Positions 10,901 to 21,955 of a stretch of DNA of 64,000 bases are shown here, one piece after another. Position numbers and translations under genes: made by a program. The notes under the pieces are model-generated. The model had not been told where the DNA came from. It worked only from the letters and a program-made list of their open reading frames with translations, and ran no database searches. Positions within the stretch are counted from its first letter, which is position 1. The number at the start of each line of letters is the position of its first letter. The stretch covers positions 7,650,976-7,714,975 of the forward strand of contig CM038215.1 of NCBI GenBank assembly GCA_021442155.1. The letters run 5' to 3'. The stretch is from Cymbidium sinense (Eukaryota; Streptophyta; Magnoliopsida; Asparagales; Orchidaceae).

Positions 10901-13900
10901 CCTCTTAGGCGATAGCATAGGAATGAATAGGATATGGAATTAGGTGAGTCTTAGGTACTTTTCAAATGAACCATATATCTCACCAAATTCCTATTCAAAA
11001 TTATACCAGCATATGAGAGAAAGGAAACCTATGCTAAGCATACATTTATAATCTTTCACATGCAAGCTTATAATTAAAGTATAAGTATCATACTTTCAGA
11101 TTTGATATTTGATTTATATGTTTTGAAAATAAGTTGGATTTAATAGTGATAATAGCCATTCATATTTCTACTTTAGCCAACATTTCATTTTAAACTTGAA
11201 TTTTGAAAAATATGAATGCATGCAATCACATGACATACAAATTTAACGTGTTGGGAAAGACTCAAAGTAATGAAAGTATGTAAACAAACTCACTTTAATT
11301 TAAATCCTAAATACATTCTTATAGAATAAGAAAGTTTAAAATAAATCAAAGTGTATTCATTATGATTTTTGTTTAGTTTTAAGTTTGATTTAATTTTGAA
11401 AAGGTGACTTAAGTTTGTTGTTCCTAACCCATTCCCATATGTGTTTGATATTCTTGTTTAATTTTTAGATAATTAAATCCATTTTTATGTATTAATTGGG
11501 TTAAGTTATGAATTAAGTAACTTAATTAACCCTTGCCTACACCACCTTAAAATAATTAACCAAATAATTATGAGCTAATAAGATGACATAAAAATAATCA
11601 CAACGAATTTAAATTTGCAATACACCTAATAAGAAAAAGGCCTAATGCAATTTGGCTCATGATTAAAGGTTAATTAAGCTAAATGGTTTAGCTTAAGTAA
11701 TTTCAAAACACCCTTTCACACATATGAATTGGATTTTGATTTCCTTAATTGAACTTAGGCTATTAAACACCTAAGCATCTATCCAAAGTAGATTAATTAA
11801 GTTCTAGAAATTTTTAAATCTTTTTAGAAATTAATTAAGGGGAAAATTAATGAATTAACCCTTAATTAAGAGGAGATTAATAAGAGAAAAGGGGGTTTAG
11901 GGAATGGCTTAAGGGAAATGCCACAAAATTATTCTTTAAACCTCCTATCTATTGGATCTGACCTTAATCAATCCTAATCATGGATTAAAACTACTAATCA
12001 TACCCTAATTATGCTTAATTACATAAGGAGGGTAATTAAGAAATCCATATGCAATTCCCCTTATTAAGCTTTCAATAACCCAAATAAAAGAAGGTTAATT
12101 AATTAAAATGATGTTTCTAATAAAGTCCAAAATTAGAGAAAAGAATAATTCAAAATCCCTTGAAATTAATTTTAAAATATTCTAGGTTGGATTATCTTTT
12201 CATAGAAATTTATTTCATTTTTTTTCTGAATTTTATTGAAGGAGATATGAATTTTAGAATATTCCTAGATTAATTAGAATTAATTAAAACATCCTAACTA
12301 ATCCTATAGCTCACGATGGGATGCATGGCGAATCAAGATTTTACATGCATGCGGAGCCAATAACTTAAATCAAATCCAAAAGGTGGTGACGGCATGTGTT
12401 TTAATCCCATCGATCAAAGATCGGTAGAGATCTCCACAATTTTAAAAAGATAAAGAAAATTCTAAATGTGGGAATAATCTTGGCCGTCCATCCAAAATGC
12501 ATGGATGGATGGCTGAGATCTCCCAAGTTCTTTTCCCTTGATCAATGGAGGTCCTCCATGATCTAGGGGAAGATCTGAGCTCGATTGAGCTTGGATTCAA
12601 ACCAAACTTAACCCACACCATCTAAAGCCAAGGAGCGGCAAATCCAATAGTGGGATTCACTTGAATTGAAAATTCTCTTCACAAAGGACCAACACCTCCT
12701 ATCTTAAGTGGTTGGAAAATTCCATACCTCACTGGAGGTGATCACCAGCACTCGATTCCCTTGGAGGAGCTTTGTTTGGTTGAAATGAAGCTGTGTTGGA
12801 AGAATGAACTCTTGAGGTTATGTGGATTGCTCTATGGACCAACTCCCCTTGCTCCCCTTTGCGGCTTTGATATAATTCAACTCCTTCTTGCTGTGGGAAC
12901 TTCAATGGAAGCTTAGGTGCACTCGACTTAGCTCCTTGATGAAGTATGCAAAGGAAATTGAAGTGGAATTCAATAAGGAGGAAGTTTGAATATGAGAGGA
13001 GCTCCGCTATTTTCTAAGGAAGAAAATTGAGAATGATTGATTTCAATTCTTTCTTAGGAAGCTTAGGAATGCTCTCTGATGGCTCCTAACACTATCTATG
13101 GCTTAGTCGAATTGAGGAATGATGGATTTGAATTCAATTAATGGGATTATACCTCCGCCTTGAAGGATCGGATGGATGCAAGCTTATGTGTCATTTGGAT
13201 CCAATTGATCACAATGGGAGGGTTGTTTGATTAGTTAGATGCCTGCACATGGTTGGGTTGAGGCCTTAAGTTGAATGCCAACCTCCCATGCGCTTGAGTT
13301 TGAGTGGGAGATAGATTCTGAATTAGCCATTTTGACTCATGGGGTCAGGTTTGGTCTTGGGGCCAACTAGACTGACCCAAACCCATTGGGTTGGGTGCAC
13401 CACTCTTCATTAGTTCCCCTTGAGCTTTTAGGAAAGCCTCAAGTGATTATGAAGAGGGTATGACCAAATTACCCATGGATTAAGCCAAAATTTGTTCTAT
13501 GGCCTAGGGGTAGGATGTTCAATTTGTTTATTTTTTTTACTTTGGATATGTTAGTTATGTGGAGAAACTAGGTTTGCCCAAGTTTTATGAGATTTTGAAT
13601 TCGTTTGATATAGTTTGGCTCATGTTGACCCATTTAGGTCAAAATGGGTCAACTTAGGTCAAGTTGACCAATCGGTCAAATTGGGTCAAACCAAGGGTTG
13701 GTTCAAGTTCATATGACCATTTGAAATGTTTTTGTGGCTCTGGTTTGATTCAATTTGGTATAGTTTTGAATATGGCTCATATTACTTCATTTAGGTCAAA
13801 TGAGTCAAGTTGACCTATTTGACCCATTTGACCTATTTGAGGTAGGCCAAGGGTAGGTTAAGGTTTGGTTAGTCATATGGAATTGATTGGTTTCTTTGTT

Positions 13901-15304
13901 TCTAATTAATTAGGCTAAGTTCAAATTTGGTTCAACATGACCCCTTTAGGTCATGTTGGGTCTAAGGTCAATTGGGCTAGGTTAGGTGTAGTTAGCCAAT
14001 TGAGGCTTTGGTCAAGTTCCACAAATGATTTGGGATGGACCTGACCCATTGGTTTGGATCAATTTGGCTTAGATCAAGTTTTGACATATTTTGACTTGGG
14101 TGAAGTTTGGATGTATACATGAGCTAATGTTTGTAGGGTTGATTGAATCATGAGAGAAAATAGAGGGTTTGGCTTGATTTGAAGTTGATTTGGCTTAGTT
14201 AAAGATTTTGACTGGAAAGGCTTAGATTGGATTTTGAGTTGATTTGAGTTTGATTTTTCGGATTGGTTTTGATTGTTTCAATCTATATTTCATTAATATT
14301 TGTGAATATAAATTAGAAAATAAATGGATCATGAAAAAATTTCAAAGATTTGAAGTGGTTTAATCATGATTTGGGCTAAGTCCATTAAGAAGGATTTAAA
14401 GGACTTATGAAAATTTTGGAGTTTGAAGTTTGAATTTTTGAATTTTGTTTGATAGATTTGTATTTATATTTCATTTATATATGTTAATATAAATGAGGAT
14501 ATAAATGAATTTTGAGAAAATCCCATGAATTTGAATTTATTTGATCATGATTTAGGCTAAGTCCATTAATGGAAAATTAAGGGCTTAAGAAAGATTTTAG
14601 AATTGGAATTTAATTTGAGGGTTTGATTTAATTGATTTATATTTATATTTCATTTATATATGTGAATATGAATAAGAATATAAATGAGTTTTGAGAAAAT
14701 CCCATGAGTTTGAATTGGTTTAGAGTTGATTTTAGCTAAGTTCATTAATGGAAAATTAAAATGCTTAAGAAAGTTTTGATGGATTAAGTTGGAATTTTGA
14801 GTTTAGCCTGATTGATTTGAATTTATGTTTCTTTTATATATGTGCATATAAATGAGAATGTAAATGAATTATGAGAAAATCTTAAAGATCTGATTTGGTT
14901 TTGATCATAATTTTGTTAAGTCCTTAAGGGAAGATTAAGGACTTAGGCAAAATTTGGACTTAGGAATTTTTGATGGATTATAATCATGGGTTTCAATCAT
15001 AGACTTCAATTATAGATTTTGATCATAGAATTGATTTGAGTTTGGAGAAAATCAAATAGAATTGATTTAGAGTTTGACTTGAAAGAACGAAAGTGAGGAA
15101 GGGTTTAGGCTAAGGGTAGGAAATTTCCTAACACCCTTAAGGCATGATCTATTCCTATAGCTAACTCTTCTAAGTCTCTAGGGCTAGGTTTGAGTGTCCA
15201 CCTAATCACTAGATGTGTTCTAAGACTAAGGAACTCTTAAAGTCTAAGAGGAGTCCTATGTCTAAGATGAGGGTTGAGAGCTCATTCTAAAAATGAGGTC
15301 AACA
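7927..15304 (-). mobile_element. 5' LTR of element A (7.4 kb)
   Basis: The block is homologous along its length, in reverse complement, to 27644-34964. On the minus strand it begins TGTTGACCTCATTTT at 15304 and ends CTCCACA at 7927. Anchors shared with the other copy include the TTTACATAGTAGGGTTTA-like box near 8180-8230, the CATCCTAATCCCCAT box near 9660, and the LTR-start region 15110-15300. It contains no coding frame; the open frames of 60-76 codons in it are chance. Content from right to left: LTR start, four 180-bp tandem units, a region rich in TTGACC and TGACCCAA words (13300-14100), a moderately complex middle (12300-13300), and long AT-rich DNA (9200-12300). A length of 7.4 kb is long even for this lineage. 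Confidence 0.75.
14280..14990 (-). repeat. Four ~180-bp tandem units inside the LTR
   Basis: Units begin near 14284, 14460, 14639 and 14819. Each contains TATATTTCATTTATATATGT, then a TAAATGAATTTTGAGAAAATC-like stretch, TTGATCATGATTT and GGCTAAGTCCATTAATGG-like words. The same units in the opposite orientation appear in the C-element LTR (about 28020-28540), the B remnant (18151-18400) and the D LTR (about 61960-62430), so they belong to the LTR itself. Confidence 0.75.
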
Positions 15305-15890
15305 GGTTGCCTCCAATCGAACTCCTCATCCTTCTTGATAATGGCAACCTCCCCTTCAAGAGAGTACTTTTTATGAGTTCAATATCATTAAGGGATAATG
15401 CTTGTTTATTTTGGAACTTTTATTGATATGGACTCATCCTTCGGACATGCCAACTCCTTGGCAAACTTGGCTAAATCATACGCTACGGTATTCTTTCCTC
15501 GAAGAATCTTATAAAAAGTATAATGCCAACTCCTTGATAACCTTTGGGATTTGGGCCAACAACTATATTGTGAACTTGTGGTAGTGGTAGAGCTTGAGCT
15601 TTATAACCTTATAGGACCCAACTATTTGGTTGATAACTAGCTAAGAATCCCCAAAGATGTTGATGTTTTGGATGCTTAGAGTAACGATTAACTCGAAACT
15701 GACAATTAGTGCCTCAAATTCAGCTTCATTGTTGGTGCAAAGAGTGCATAGATGATATGAGAATCTCATCACATTGTTGTCTAGAGTTAAGAGACCTATT
15801 CCTACCCCTTCCTTTCCTGGAATTATAGATTATTGTTCTTGTCCTCTTTGGGAGGAAGCCGCACCATCAAAGTACATCTCCAAGGAACAC
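15305..15890 (-). pseudogene. Element B RNase H domain, broken
   Basis: RNase H removes the RNA strand during reverse transcription. The fragment is identified by alignment with the better-preserved copy in element D (58560-59110), which reads LEMYFDCIA then NNEAKYEAPIVGLE. In B the same region retains a recognisable ending containing the CPKDES-like segment just inside 15305, on the minus strand. Stops interrupt every frame; the longest minus-strand open pieces are under 60 codons. The LTR start of element A replaces what should follow, integrase. Confidence 0.6.
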
Positions 15891-17150
15891 TAGTATCCCC
15901 TAAGTTCAAGATTTTTCATTGGGAGATCATCGAAGGAGAGTCGAGGAAGTGGTGTGCTGCTAAGAAATCCACTAGCGCTTATCCTTTCACTGCACAGAGG
16001 GGTACAAAGGTAATGTCAAACTATGAGAGGATCATGGACCATCGTACCAACCGTTAAGATATCATTGGCCGTATCATGAGATACTCTAGTGGATTGATCC
16101 TAGAGATTAAGTTCACCTTATGAGAAAGCATGTAGTGTTGTATCTTTTGGGATGCAAAGATTAAAGCTAGGAAATGCTTCCTAATGGTTGGATAATTAGC
16201 CTTAATAGGGATTAGGCAACGGTTGAGGTAGTAGATTGCGTTTTCCTTTTCTTCGTCATTGGCTTAGGCCAACAAAGCACCGAAAGAGTTATCTAACGTA
16301 GCAGTGTAAAGTATGAGTGGCTTGCCTGAGATAGAGGCTGCTAGAACTGGTAGCATCATCAGGTAATACTCGATGTCTTCAAAGCCATGTTCACTTTTGT
16401 CATCCTACTTGAACTTGGCATCATTTTTGACAAGTGCTGAGAATGGCTAACATCTTCCTGATAGGTTGGATATAAAGCTTCTTAGATATGTCAACTGCCC
16501 TTGGAATTATCTAAGCTGAGTTAAACTTTTAGAGGGTGGCATTTTTATATCACCTTGATCATCTCAGGATTGATTTTGATTCCCTGGTGTTGGACAAAAA
16601 ATGTAAGAAATTTCCTTGAGGCTACTTCGAATGCACACTTCAGGGGTTAATTTTGAGGTTAAATTATCTTAACTATTCAAAATTACTCTCAAGTCAAAGA
16701 CATGATCTTCCTTTTCTCTACTTTTGACCACAAGATCATCGACATAGCACTCAACTTGATGTCAATGAGTTCGTCAAGATTCAAGTCATACTATGGATCG
16801 ACATTTTAAGGTTGAAAGGCATGACTTTATAGCAATAGATTCTGATCGGGTTCTAAAAGGTTTCTTTCATCTTGAGCTATCTTTATTTGATTATATCGGA
16901 TGAGCCATCTATGAAAGAAGGCTACATGAGATGAGGCAATTTCCACATCTCAGATTGGTAGTGGAAATTCATCTTTGGATATGCCTTATTTAAATCCTAA
17001 AATTGATGCATATGTGAATTTGACCATTCTTTTCTTAACTAGGATGATCTTAACTGTATGGTATTTTTCTTTTGGATGAAGCTCAGATCGATCGCTTGAC
17101 TTTAAATGACTTGTTGTTCTATATCTAATCGCATGCATCTAGGAGTTTGC
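15891..17150 (-). pseudogene. Element B reverse transcriptase, broken
   Basis: Reverse transcriptase copies element RNA into DNA. The catalytic box is visible as YVDD at 16746-16735, followed by LVVKSR. Upstream, HYKVMPFNLK is present near 16830-16800, matching the YxxMPFGLxNA motif of Ty3/gypsy RT. Downstream, about 16320-16100 gives LLYTATLDNSFGALLAQANDE, the RNase-H-like connection region that follows the thumb (compare LDDSFSSLLAQTNDEGKEIA in D). Multiple stops and indels, including an altered segment between MPF and YVDD, make it non-functional. Confidence 0.7.
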
Positions 17151-17858
17151 TTGATAGGTTAGTAGGCTTTATTGCTAGTTTATAGACGCAAACATTAGAG
17201 CCAATCCGGCATCTCTTTATTACTCCATGCAAAGTAATCTTAAATCAGCCTAACTACATCAATTTAATTCAACAAAGAACTAATGTATATCAGGCGTAGA
17301 TCTTATTCAGTCCCTAAGTTGATTTCCTTGAGCTCATCGATGATTAACTTGATCTCTTCTTCAAACTCTCGCGGTGCATCTTTGACTTTAAAATCATTTG
17401 GATCATCTAAAGTTTCTAAGCACAGCTCCTCATATGAGTTAATGTGGTTTGAAAAGAACCTATCAGATTCCAAATGATGTTCCCAACTGATGCCTAACTG
17501 TTTCACATATAGACTTGAATATACTTATGCTTCACTTTGAAGCCCGTTCTTCATCACTATCTATCTCAAGTCTCACATCCTAGAATATTTACTGTTGAGA
17601 AGAGCTAGCTTGTGTGCTAACCATATAAGACTCATCCTATCAACTAGATTCTAAGTCATGGATAGTGTGTACTCTGGTACGGACATATCTTTTATCATAA
17701 TGGAGATTTTCCACCCTGACTACCTCTAAGGCCTCTTCCTCTTCCCAATGGAGGTCAGTTCGTCCTACCCATATGTTTGAATGGAGTAATGAACTGTGGG
17801 TGAAATCTAATGTCATGCTCCACTTCCTCCCTATTTCCTCTCCCTTTTATTTTCTTTT
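17151..17858 (-). pseudogene. Element B protease-RT linker
   Basis: The minus strand contains SDRFFSNHINSYEELCLETL and a D-E-L-K-E-I-N-L-GTE tail (17506-17303). The same segment lies in C (26613-26257), where it leads into RDYFAWSYEEMPGLAFDVVV, the conserved phrase just before the RT domain in this lineage. It links protease to RT in the polyprotein. An RT-proximal stretch with KxPRxMRLDI character follows at about 17150-17120. Confidence 0.6.
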
Positions 17859-17917
17859 TCATTTTCTCTTTTCTTTTCTTTTTCTTTTTCTCTTTCTTTT
17901 TCTTTTTCTTTTTCTTT
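17820..17917 (-). repeat. (TTTTTC)n microsatellite encoding a Lys/Arg tract
   Basis: Pyrimidine-rich hexamer repeats on the plus strand are read as Lys/Arg codons on the minus strand, between protease and the RT linker. The same tract occurs at 27240-27345 and 61285-61360 at the same place in elements C and D. Confidence 0.85.
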
Positions 17918-18152
17918 CATATATGTCAACCTCGTGAATTGTAAATAGCTTGAGATCTCCTTTGACATAGTAGATGATCCCACCACTCATAAACTTTATA
18001 CACTGATGTAGAGAGGATGGAACTATGTTGTTATCATGTATCCATGGTCTCCCAAGCAAAGCGTTGAAAGATGTATCCGAGTCTATATTGTGAAACTTGG
18101 CTTTGGTCTTCCAATAATCTATCTCCAAGGGCAACACTATGGATTTTCTCAT
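17859..18152 (-). pseudogene. Element B protease C-terminal half plus basic tract
   Basis: The frame reads SIVLPLEIDYWKTKAKFHN then SFNALLGRPWIHDNNIVPSS and LHQCIKF. The LLGRPWIH box and the following VPSSLHQCxKF are hallmarks of the aspartic protease C-terminal half in Tat-type Ty3/gypsy elements. It ends in a run of alternating Lys and Arg encoded by a TTTTTC hexamer repeat (about 17865-17917). The N-half with the active-site Asp is absent: immediately upstream (18151) the DNA becomes LTR interior. The junction lies at a CACTATGG-to-ATTTTCTC switch. Confidence 0.75.
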
Positions 18153-18805
18153 GAATCAATCATATTTTCAATCATCTTGACAACTTTAAATGAAATATAC
18201 ATTTAAATCATTAAAACTAAATCAATCTAAATCAAAATCCAAACCTAAGCCACATGACCCAACTTCATGGACTTAGCAAAATTCCTTCATTCCAAAACCA
18301 AATTCAATTTATTTTCTCATGAATCAATCATACCTTCAATCATATTCACAAATATAAATGAAATTTACAATCATCAAGACAAACCAAAATCAACCCAAGT
18401 CAAACCCAACTTAACCTTTTGACTTGAAATGTTCAAATGAAAAAAACCATTTGAACCTAAACAATGAGTTGAATTTATATTTCAATCCCAAATCCATATA
18501 TAAATTCAACAAATCAAACTCAACCCAAAATCAACCCCCATTGGTCCACTTGACCTAAGTTGGCCCAAATTGACCTAAAATACTAAATTAGGTCAAATCA
18601 AAATATAATCCAAATTGATTGCAACAATGGCTCAAGTTCATTCCAAATTGATTGTTGAACTTGACCAAAGATGATTGGACCCAAACCAATTGAACCCAAT
18701 TGACATACTTAGCCCAAATTGACCTAAAGGTTCAAGTTGGCCTAAACAAAACCAAAATCAAAATAATTGAAACCAAAGCCTACAATCATCTTCAATTGCT
18801 CAAAT
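18151..18805 (+). mobile_element. LTR remnant joined to element B protease
   Basis: This matches the interior of the C-element LTR from about 28200 onward, in the same orientation (ATTTTCTC-CAAATCAATCATATTTT), and later its TTGACC-rich part, with at least one internal deletion near 18540. Compared with C it lacks the first ~550 bases of the LTR and the short piece of protease before it. It stops at 18805, where native sequence resembling AATTAAACCCAAACA turns into CCCTAAA repeats. No coding content. Confidence 0.7.
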
Positions 18806-19347
18806 AAACCCTAAACCCAAACCCTAAACCATAAGCTAACCCTAAACCCTAAATCCTAAACCTAAAAACCCTAAACCCTAAAACCTAAACACTAATCCCT
18901 AAACCCTAAACCCTAAACTCTATCCCTAAACCCTAAACCCTAAACCCAAAAACCATAAACCCTAAACCCTAAATGCTAAACCCTAAACCCTAAATGCTAA
19001 ACTCTAAAACCCTAAACCCTAAACCCTAAACCCTAAACCCTAAAACCCTAAACTCTAAATATGAAACCCTAAAATCTACAACCCTAAACCCTAAACCTTA
19101 AACCACAAATACTAAACCGTAAACCCTAAACCATAAACCCAAACCCTAAACCCTAAACACTAAAAGCATAAACCCAAAAACCTTAAACCCTAAACTCTAA
19201 ACCCTAAACCCAAAACCCTTAACCCTAACCCTAGACCCTAAACTTTAAACCCCAATCCCTAAACCTAAACCTAAAGTAATTAAATAAATTAAAAAATAAA
19301 CCTAAACCCTAAGACTTAATAAACCTAAACCTAAATCTAAACCCTAA
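18806..19347 (+). repeat. Telomere-like array with near-canonical CCCTAAA
   Basis: Mostly CCCTAAA heptamers with frequent single-base variants such as ATGCTAAAC and CATAAACC. The last ~80 bases before the GRP fragment shift to CCTAAA and AAATAAATT words. No gene. Confidence 0.95.
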
Positions 19348-19831
19348 GAATGGGCCGAACCTTGATGGTAGGAACATGACCGTTAACAAGGCTCAGTTTA
19401 TATCTAGTGGTGGAGGCGAAGGGTGAGGTGGCGGTTATCGCTGTGGTGGTGGGGGATTTGGAAGTGTTGGAGAATATGGAGGTGGTGCTCAGAGCAATGG
19501 TGGTTATGGAGGCGGGAGGAGCGATGGGGTTACAGTTGTGGTGGTGGCAGAGGGATATATCGAGGATATGATGGTGGATCCCGCAACTCGAGAGGCCGGG
19601 GAGGTTTTGATGGGAACTAGAGAAACTAAAGAACGGTCGATTCAATATATTGCTTATGGAACTGTGTATTTACAATAGAGACGGTTCTAGTTATCTAAAG
19701 TATTTTTTTATTCTATGTGTGCTCATTTTTTATCTATGTCGTTGCTTGTCTTAGAATACTTGGTGTGTTACTTAGTTGATGAAATCGAAAAGAAGAAATG
19801 TTGAATATGAATTTGTTCTCTATTAAAAATA
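19348..19831 (+). pseudogene. GRP 3'-end fragment, copy 1
   Basis: The fragment starts at ATGGGC and carries the end of an RNA-recognition motif, the glycine-rich tail and the 3' untranslated region of a plant glycine-rich RNA-binding protein. Translated with small frame corrections it gives NLDGRN-TVNKAQF then SSGGGGEG and a Gly-Gly-Tyr-rich tail. Two frames are open across parts of it (102 codons minus, 65 plus), which I read as shadows of GC-rich codons. The 3' part shares GATGAAATCGAAAAGAAGAA and TTCTCTATTAAAAA with the other copies. The RRM start and any promoter are missing. Confidence 0.8.
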
Positions 19832-21494
19832 AACTAAAAACCCTAAACCCTAAACAAAAACTTGAACCCTAAACCTTAAAAACAAAACCCTAAACCCTAA
19901 CCTTAAAAACCCTAAACCCTAACCATAAAACCCACACCCTAAACCCTAAACTAACCCTAACCAATAAACCCTAAACCCTAAAAGCTAAAAACCCAAACCT
20001 AAACTACATAAAACCTAAAAATAAAATAAATAAATAAATCTAAACTAAACTAAAATAAAATAAATAAAAACCTAAACTAAATTTAAAAACCTAAATAAAA
20101 TAAAAACTAAACCTAGAATAAAATAAAGTAAAATAAAAATAAATAAAAACCTAAACCTAAAAATAAAACTTAAAAATAAATAAAAAATAAAACCTAAACC
20201 CTAAATTGAAAAAAACCTAAACCTAAAATGAAAATAAAATAAACCTAAACCTAAACTAAAATAAACTAAACAAAAATAATAAAACCTATACCTAAACCTA
20301 AAATAAATTAAACCTAATCCTCAACCTAAGCTAAATAAAATAAAATAAACTAAAAATAAACCTAAAGCTAAACTAAGAAATAAAACCTAAAAATAAACCT
20401 AAAATAAAAACAAAAAACCTAAACCTAAAAAAATAAAATAAAAAGCTAAACCTAAACCTAAAAAAAACCCAAACCTAAAAAATAAAATAAAAATAAAACT
20501 AAACTAAAAAATAAACATAAACCTAAACCTAAACCTAAAAAATAAATTAAAATAGAAAACCTAAACTAAAATAAATAAACCTTAAAACAATTAACTAAAC
20601 TAAATAAAAAAATAAAACTAAATCAAAATAAAAAATATAATAAACTAAAATAAATTAAATAAACCTAAACCTACTAGTTGACTTAATTTTAAAAAAAATT
20701 TAAAAAAAACCCCAAACCCTAAACCCTAAAAATAACCCTGAACTTACAACCCTTAACCCTAAACCCTAAACCCTAAAACCCTAAACCCTAAACCCTAAAC
20801 CTTAAACCCTAAACCCTAAATACTAAAACCCTAAACCCTAAACCCTAAACCCGAAATAATAAATCCTAAACCTAAATAAACCCTAAACACTAAACCTTAA
20901 ACCCTAAACTCCTAAACTTAAACCTAAACCTAAACTAAATCCACTAAACCTTATAACTTAAAACCTAAACTATAAATACTAAATCTAAACTATAAACCCT
21001 AAACCTTAAATACTAAAACTTAAACTTGAAACCATAAACCTAAATCTTAAACACTAAACCTAAACCCTAAAAGTATAAACTATAAAACCTTAAACTAAAA
21101 CCCTAAACCTAAACACTAAACCTTAAACTAAACCCTAACCTAACTCTAAACCTTAAACTAACCTAAACCCTGACCTAAACTTAAAACCCTAAACTAAAAC
21201 CATAAACCCTAAACTTTAAACCCTAAAACCCTAAATCTGTAAAGTCTAAACCCTAAATATTACACCGTAAACCTTAAACCCTAAACCCTAACCCTAAACC
21301 CTAAACCCTAAAAGCATAAACCCTAAAACCCTAAACCTTAAACCCTAAATAGTAAACACTAAACCATAAACCCTAACCCTAACCCTAAACTCTGAACCCT
21401 AAACCCCAAAACCCCAAACCCCTAAACCTAAACCTGAACCTAAAGTAACTAAATAAATTTAAAATTAAACCTAAACCTAAACCTAAACTCTTAG
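19832..21494 (+). repeat. Telomere-like array, canonical-degenerate-canonical
   Basis: CCCTAAA-rich DNA (19832-19990) decays to CCTAAA plus AAATAAAATAAA (20000-20665). A boundary motif CCTACTAGTTGACTTAATTTT follows at 20670-20690. Near-canonical CCCTAAA then returns (20705-21440) with many variants. No gene. Confidence 0.9.
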
Positions 21495-21955
21495 AATGGG
21501 CAAAACCAGGATGACAGGAACATCACCGTCAACCAAGCTCAGTCTAGATCTGGCGATGGAGGTGAAGGCGGAGGCAGCAGTTATCGCAGTGGTGGTGGGG
21601 GATCTGCAGGTGCTTGTGGATATGGAGGTGGTGGTCGAAGCAGAGGTGGTTATGAAGATGGACGGAGCGATAGAGGTTACAGCCGTGGTGGTGGCAGAGT
21701 GGGAGATCAGGGATATGATGGTGGATCCTGCTACTCAAGAGAGATGGTTCATGAGAATTGGGAATAAGAGTGGCCGACCGATCCGCTATGGAACTGGTCT
21801 ACAGAGATGGTTCTAGTTATCTAGGATTTTGATTTGTTTCTATGCTCATTTTTTAATTATGTCTTCGCTTGTGTCATAGAAAACTTGGTGTGTTACTTGG
21901 TTGATGAAATTAAAAAGAAGAAATGTTGAATCTGAATTTGTTCTCTATTAAAAAT
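21495..21955 (+). pseudogene. GRP 3'-end fragment, copy 2 (longest open frame)
   Basis: The best-preserved copy. The reading frame runs uninterrupted to a stop in about 21765: DDRNITVNQAQSRSGDGGEG, then SSYRSGGGGSAGACGYGGGG, then RSRGGYEDGRSDRGYSRGGG and a final NWE. This is the end of the RRM (the LDGRNITVNEAQSR box of plant GR-RBPs) plus the glycine-rich domain with RGGY and SRGGG repeats, which in the parent protein bind RNA and mediate protein contacts. The 3' UTR follows to about 21955. With no RRM RNP1/RNP2 motifs, no start codon context and no upstream promoter it cannot encode the full protein. A 106-codon frame starting at the first ATG is out of phase with the GRP frame. Confidence 0.85.

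Larger units (their letters stand above)
1406..15304 (-). mobile_element. Element A: Tat/Ogre-like Ty3/gypsy retrotransposon, 3' truncated
   Basis: On the minus strand this reads 5' LTR (15304 to 7927), primer-binding-site candidate (7918 to 7902), leader with hairpin repeats, an upstream ORF, gag and the first part of protease, stopping at a telomere-like array near 1405. Protease C-half, RT, RNase H, integrase and 3' LTR are missing. The LTR start abuts the RNase H region of element B, so A appears nested in B. All coding parts carry stops and frameshifts. Lineage is inferred from the very long LTR, the ORF upstream of gag, the PBS-like GCGACTCCACTGGGG and the protease and gag motifs. Confidence 0.75.
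15305..18152 (-). mobile_element. Element B pol fragment (RNase H, RT, linker, protease C-half)
   Basis: This block aligns with element D from about 58586 to 61590: for example GCCTCCAATC at both left ends, then the CTCATCCTTCGGACATG stretch (15435 and 58708). On the minus strand the order is protease C-half, basic linker, RT, RNase H. It stops at 15305 exactly where the LTR of element A starts, so the rest of RNase H and integrase is cut off. All domains carry stops and frameshifts. Confidence 0.75.

Noticed and set aside
19337..19645. 102-codon minus-strand frame rich in His, Ser and Thr
   Set aside because: Antisense shadow of the glycine-rich GRP tail; similar frames occur opposite copies 2, 6, 8 and 9.
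21496..21816. 106-codon frame starting at ATG of GRP copy 2
   Set aside because: Out of phase with the GRP reading frame that gives NITVNQAQSRSG and Gly-rich repeats; the alternative translation (alternating Val/Ala/Met) resembles no family.
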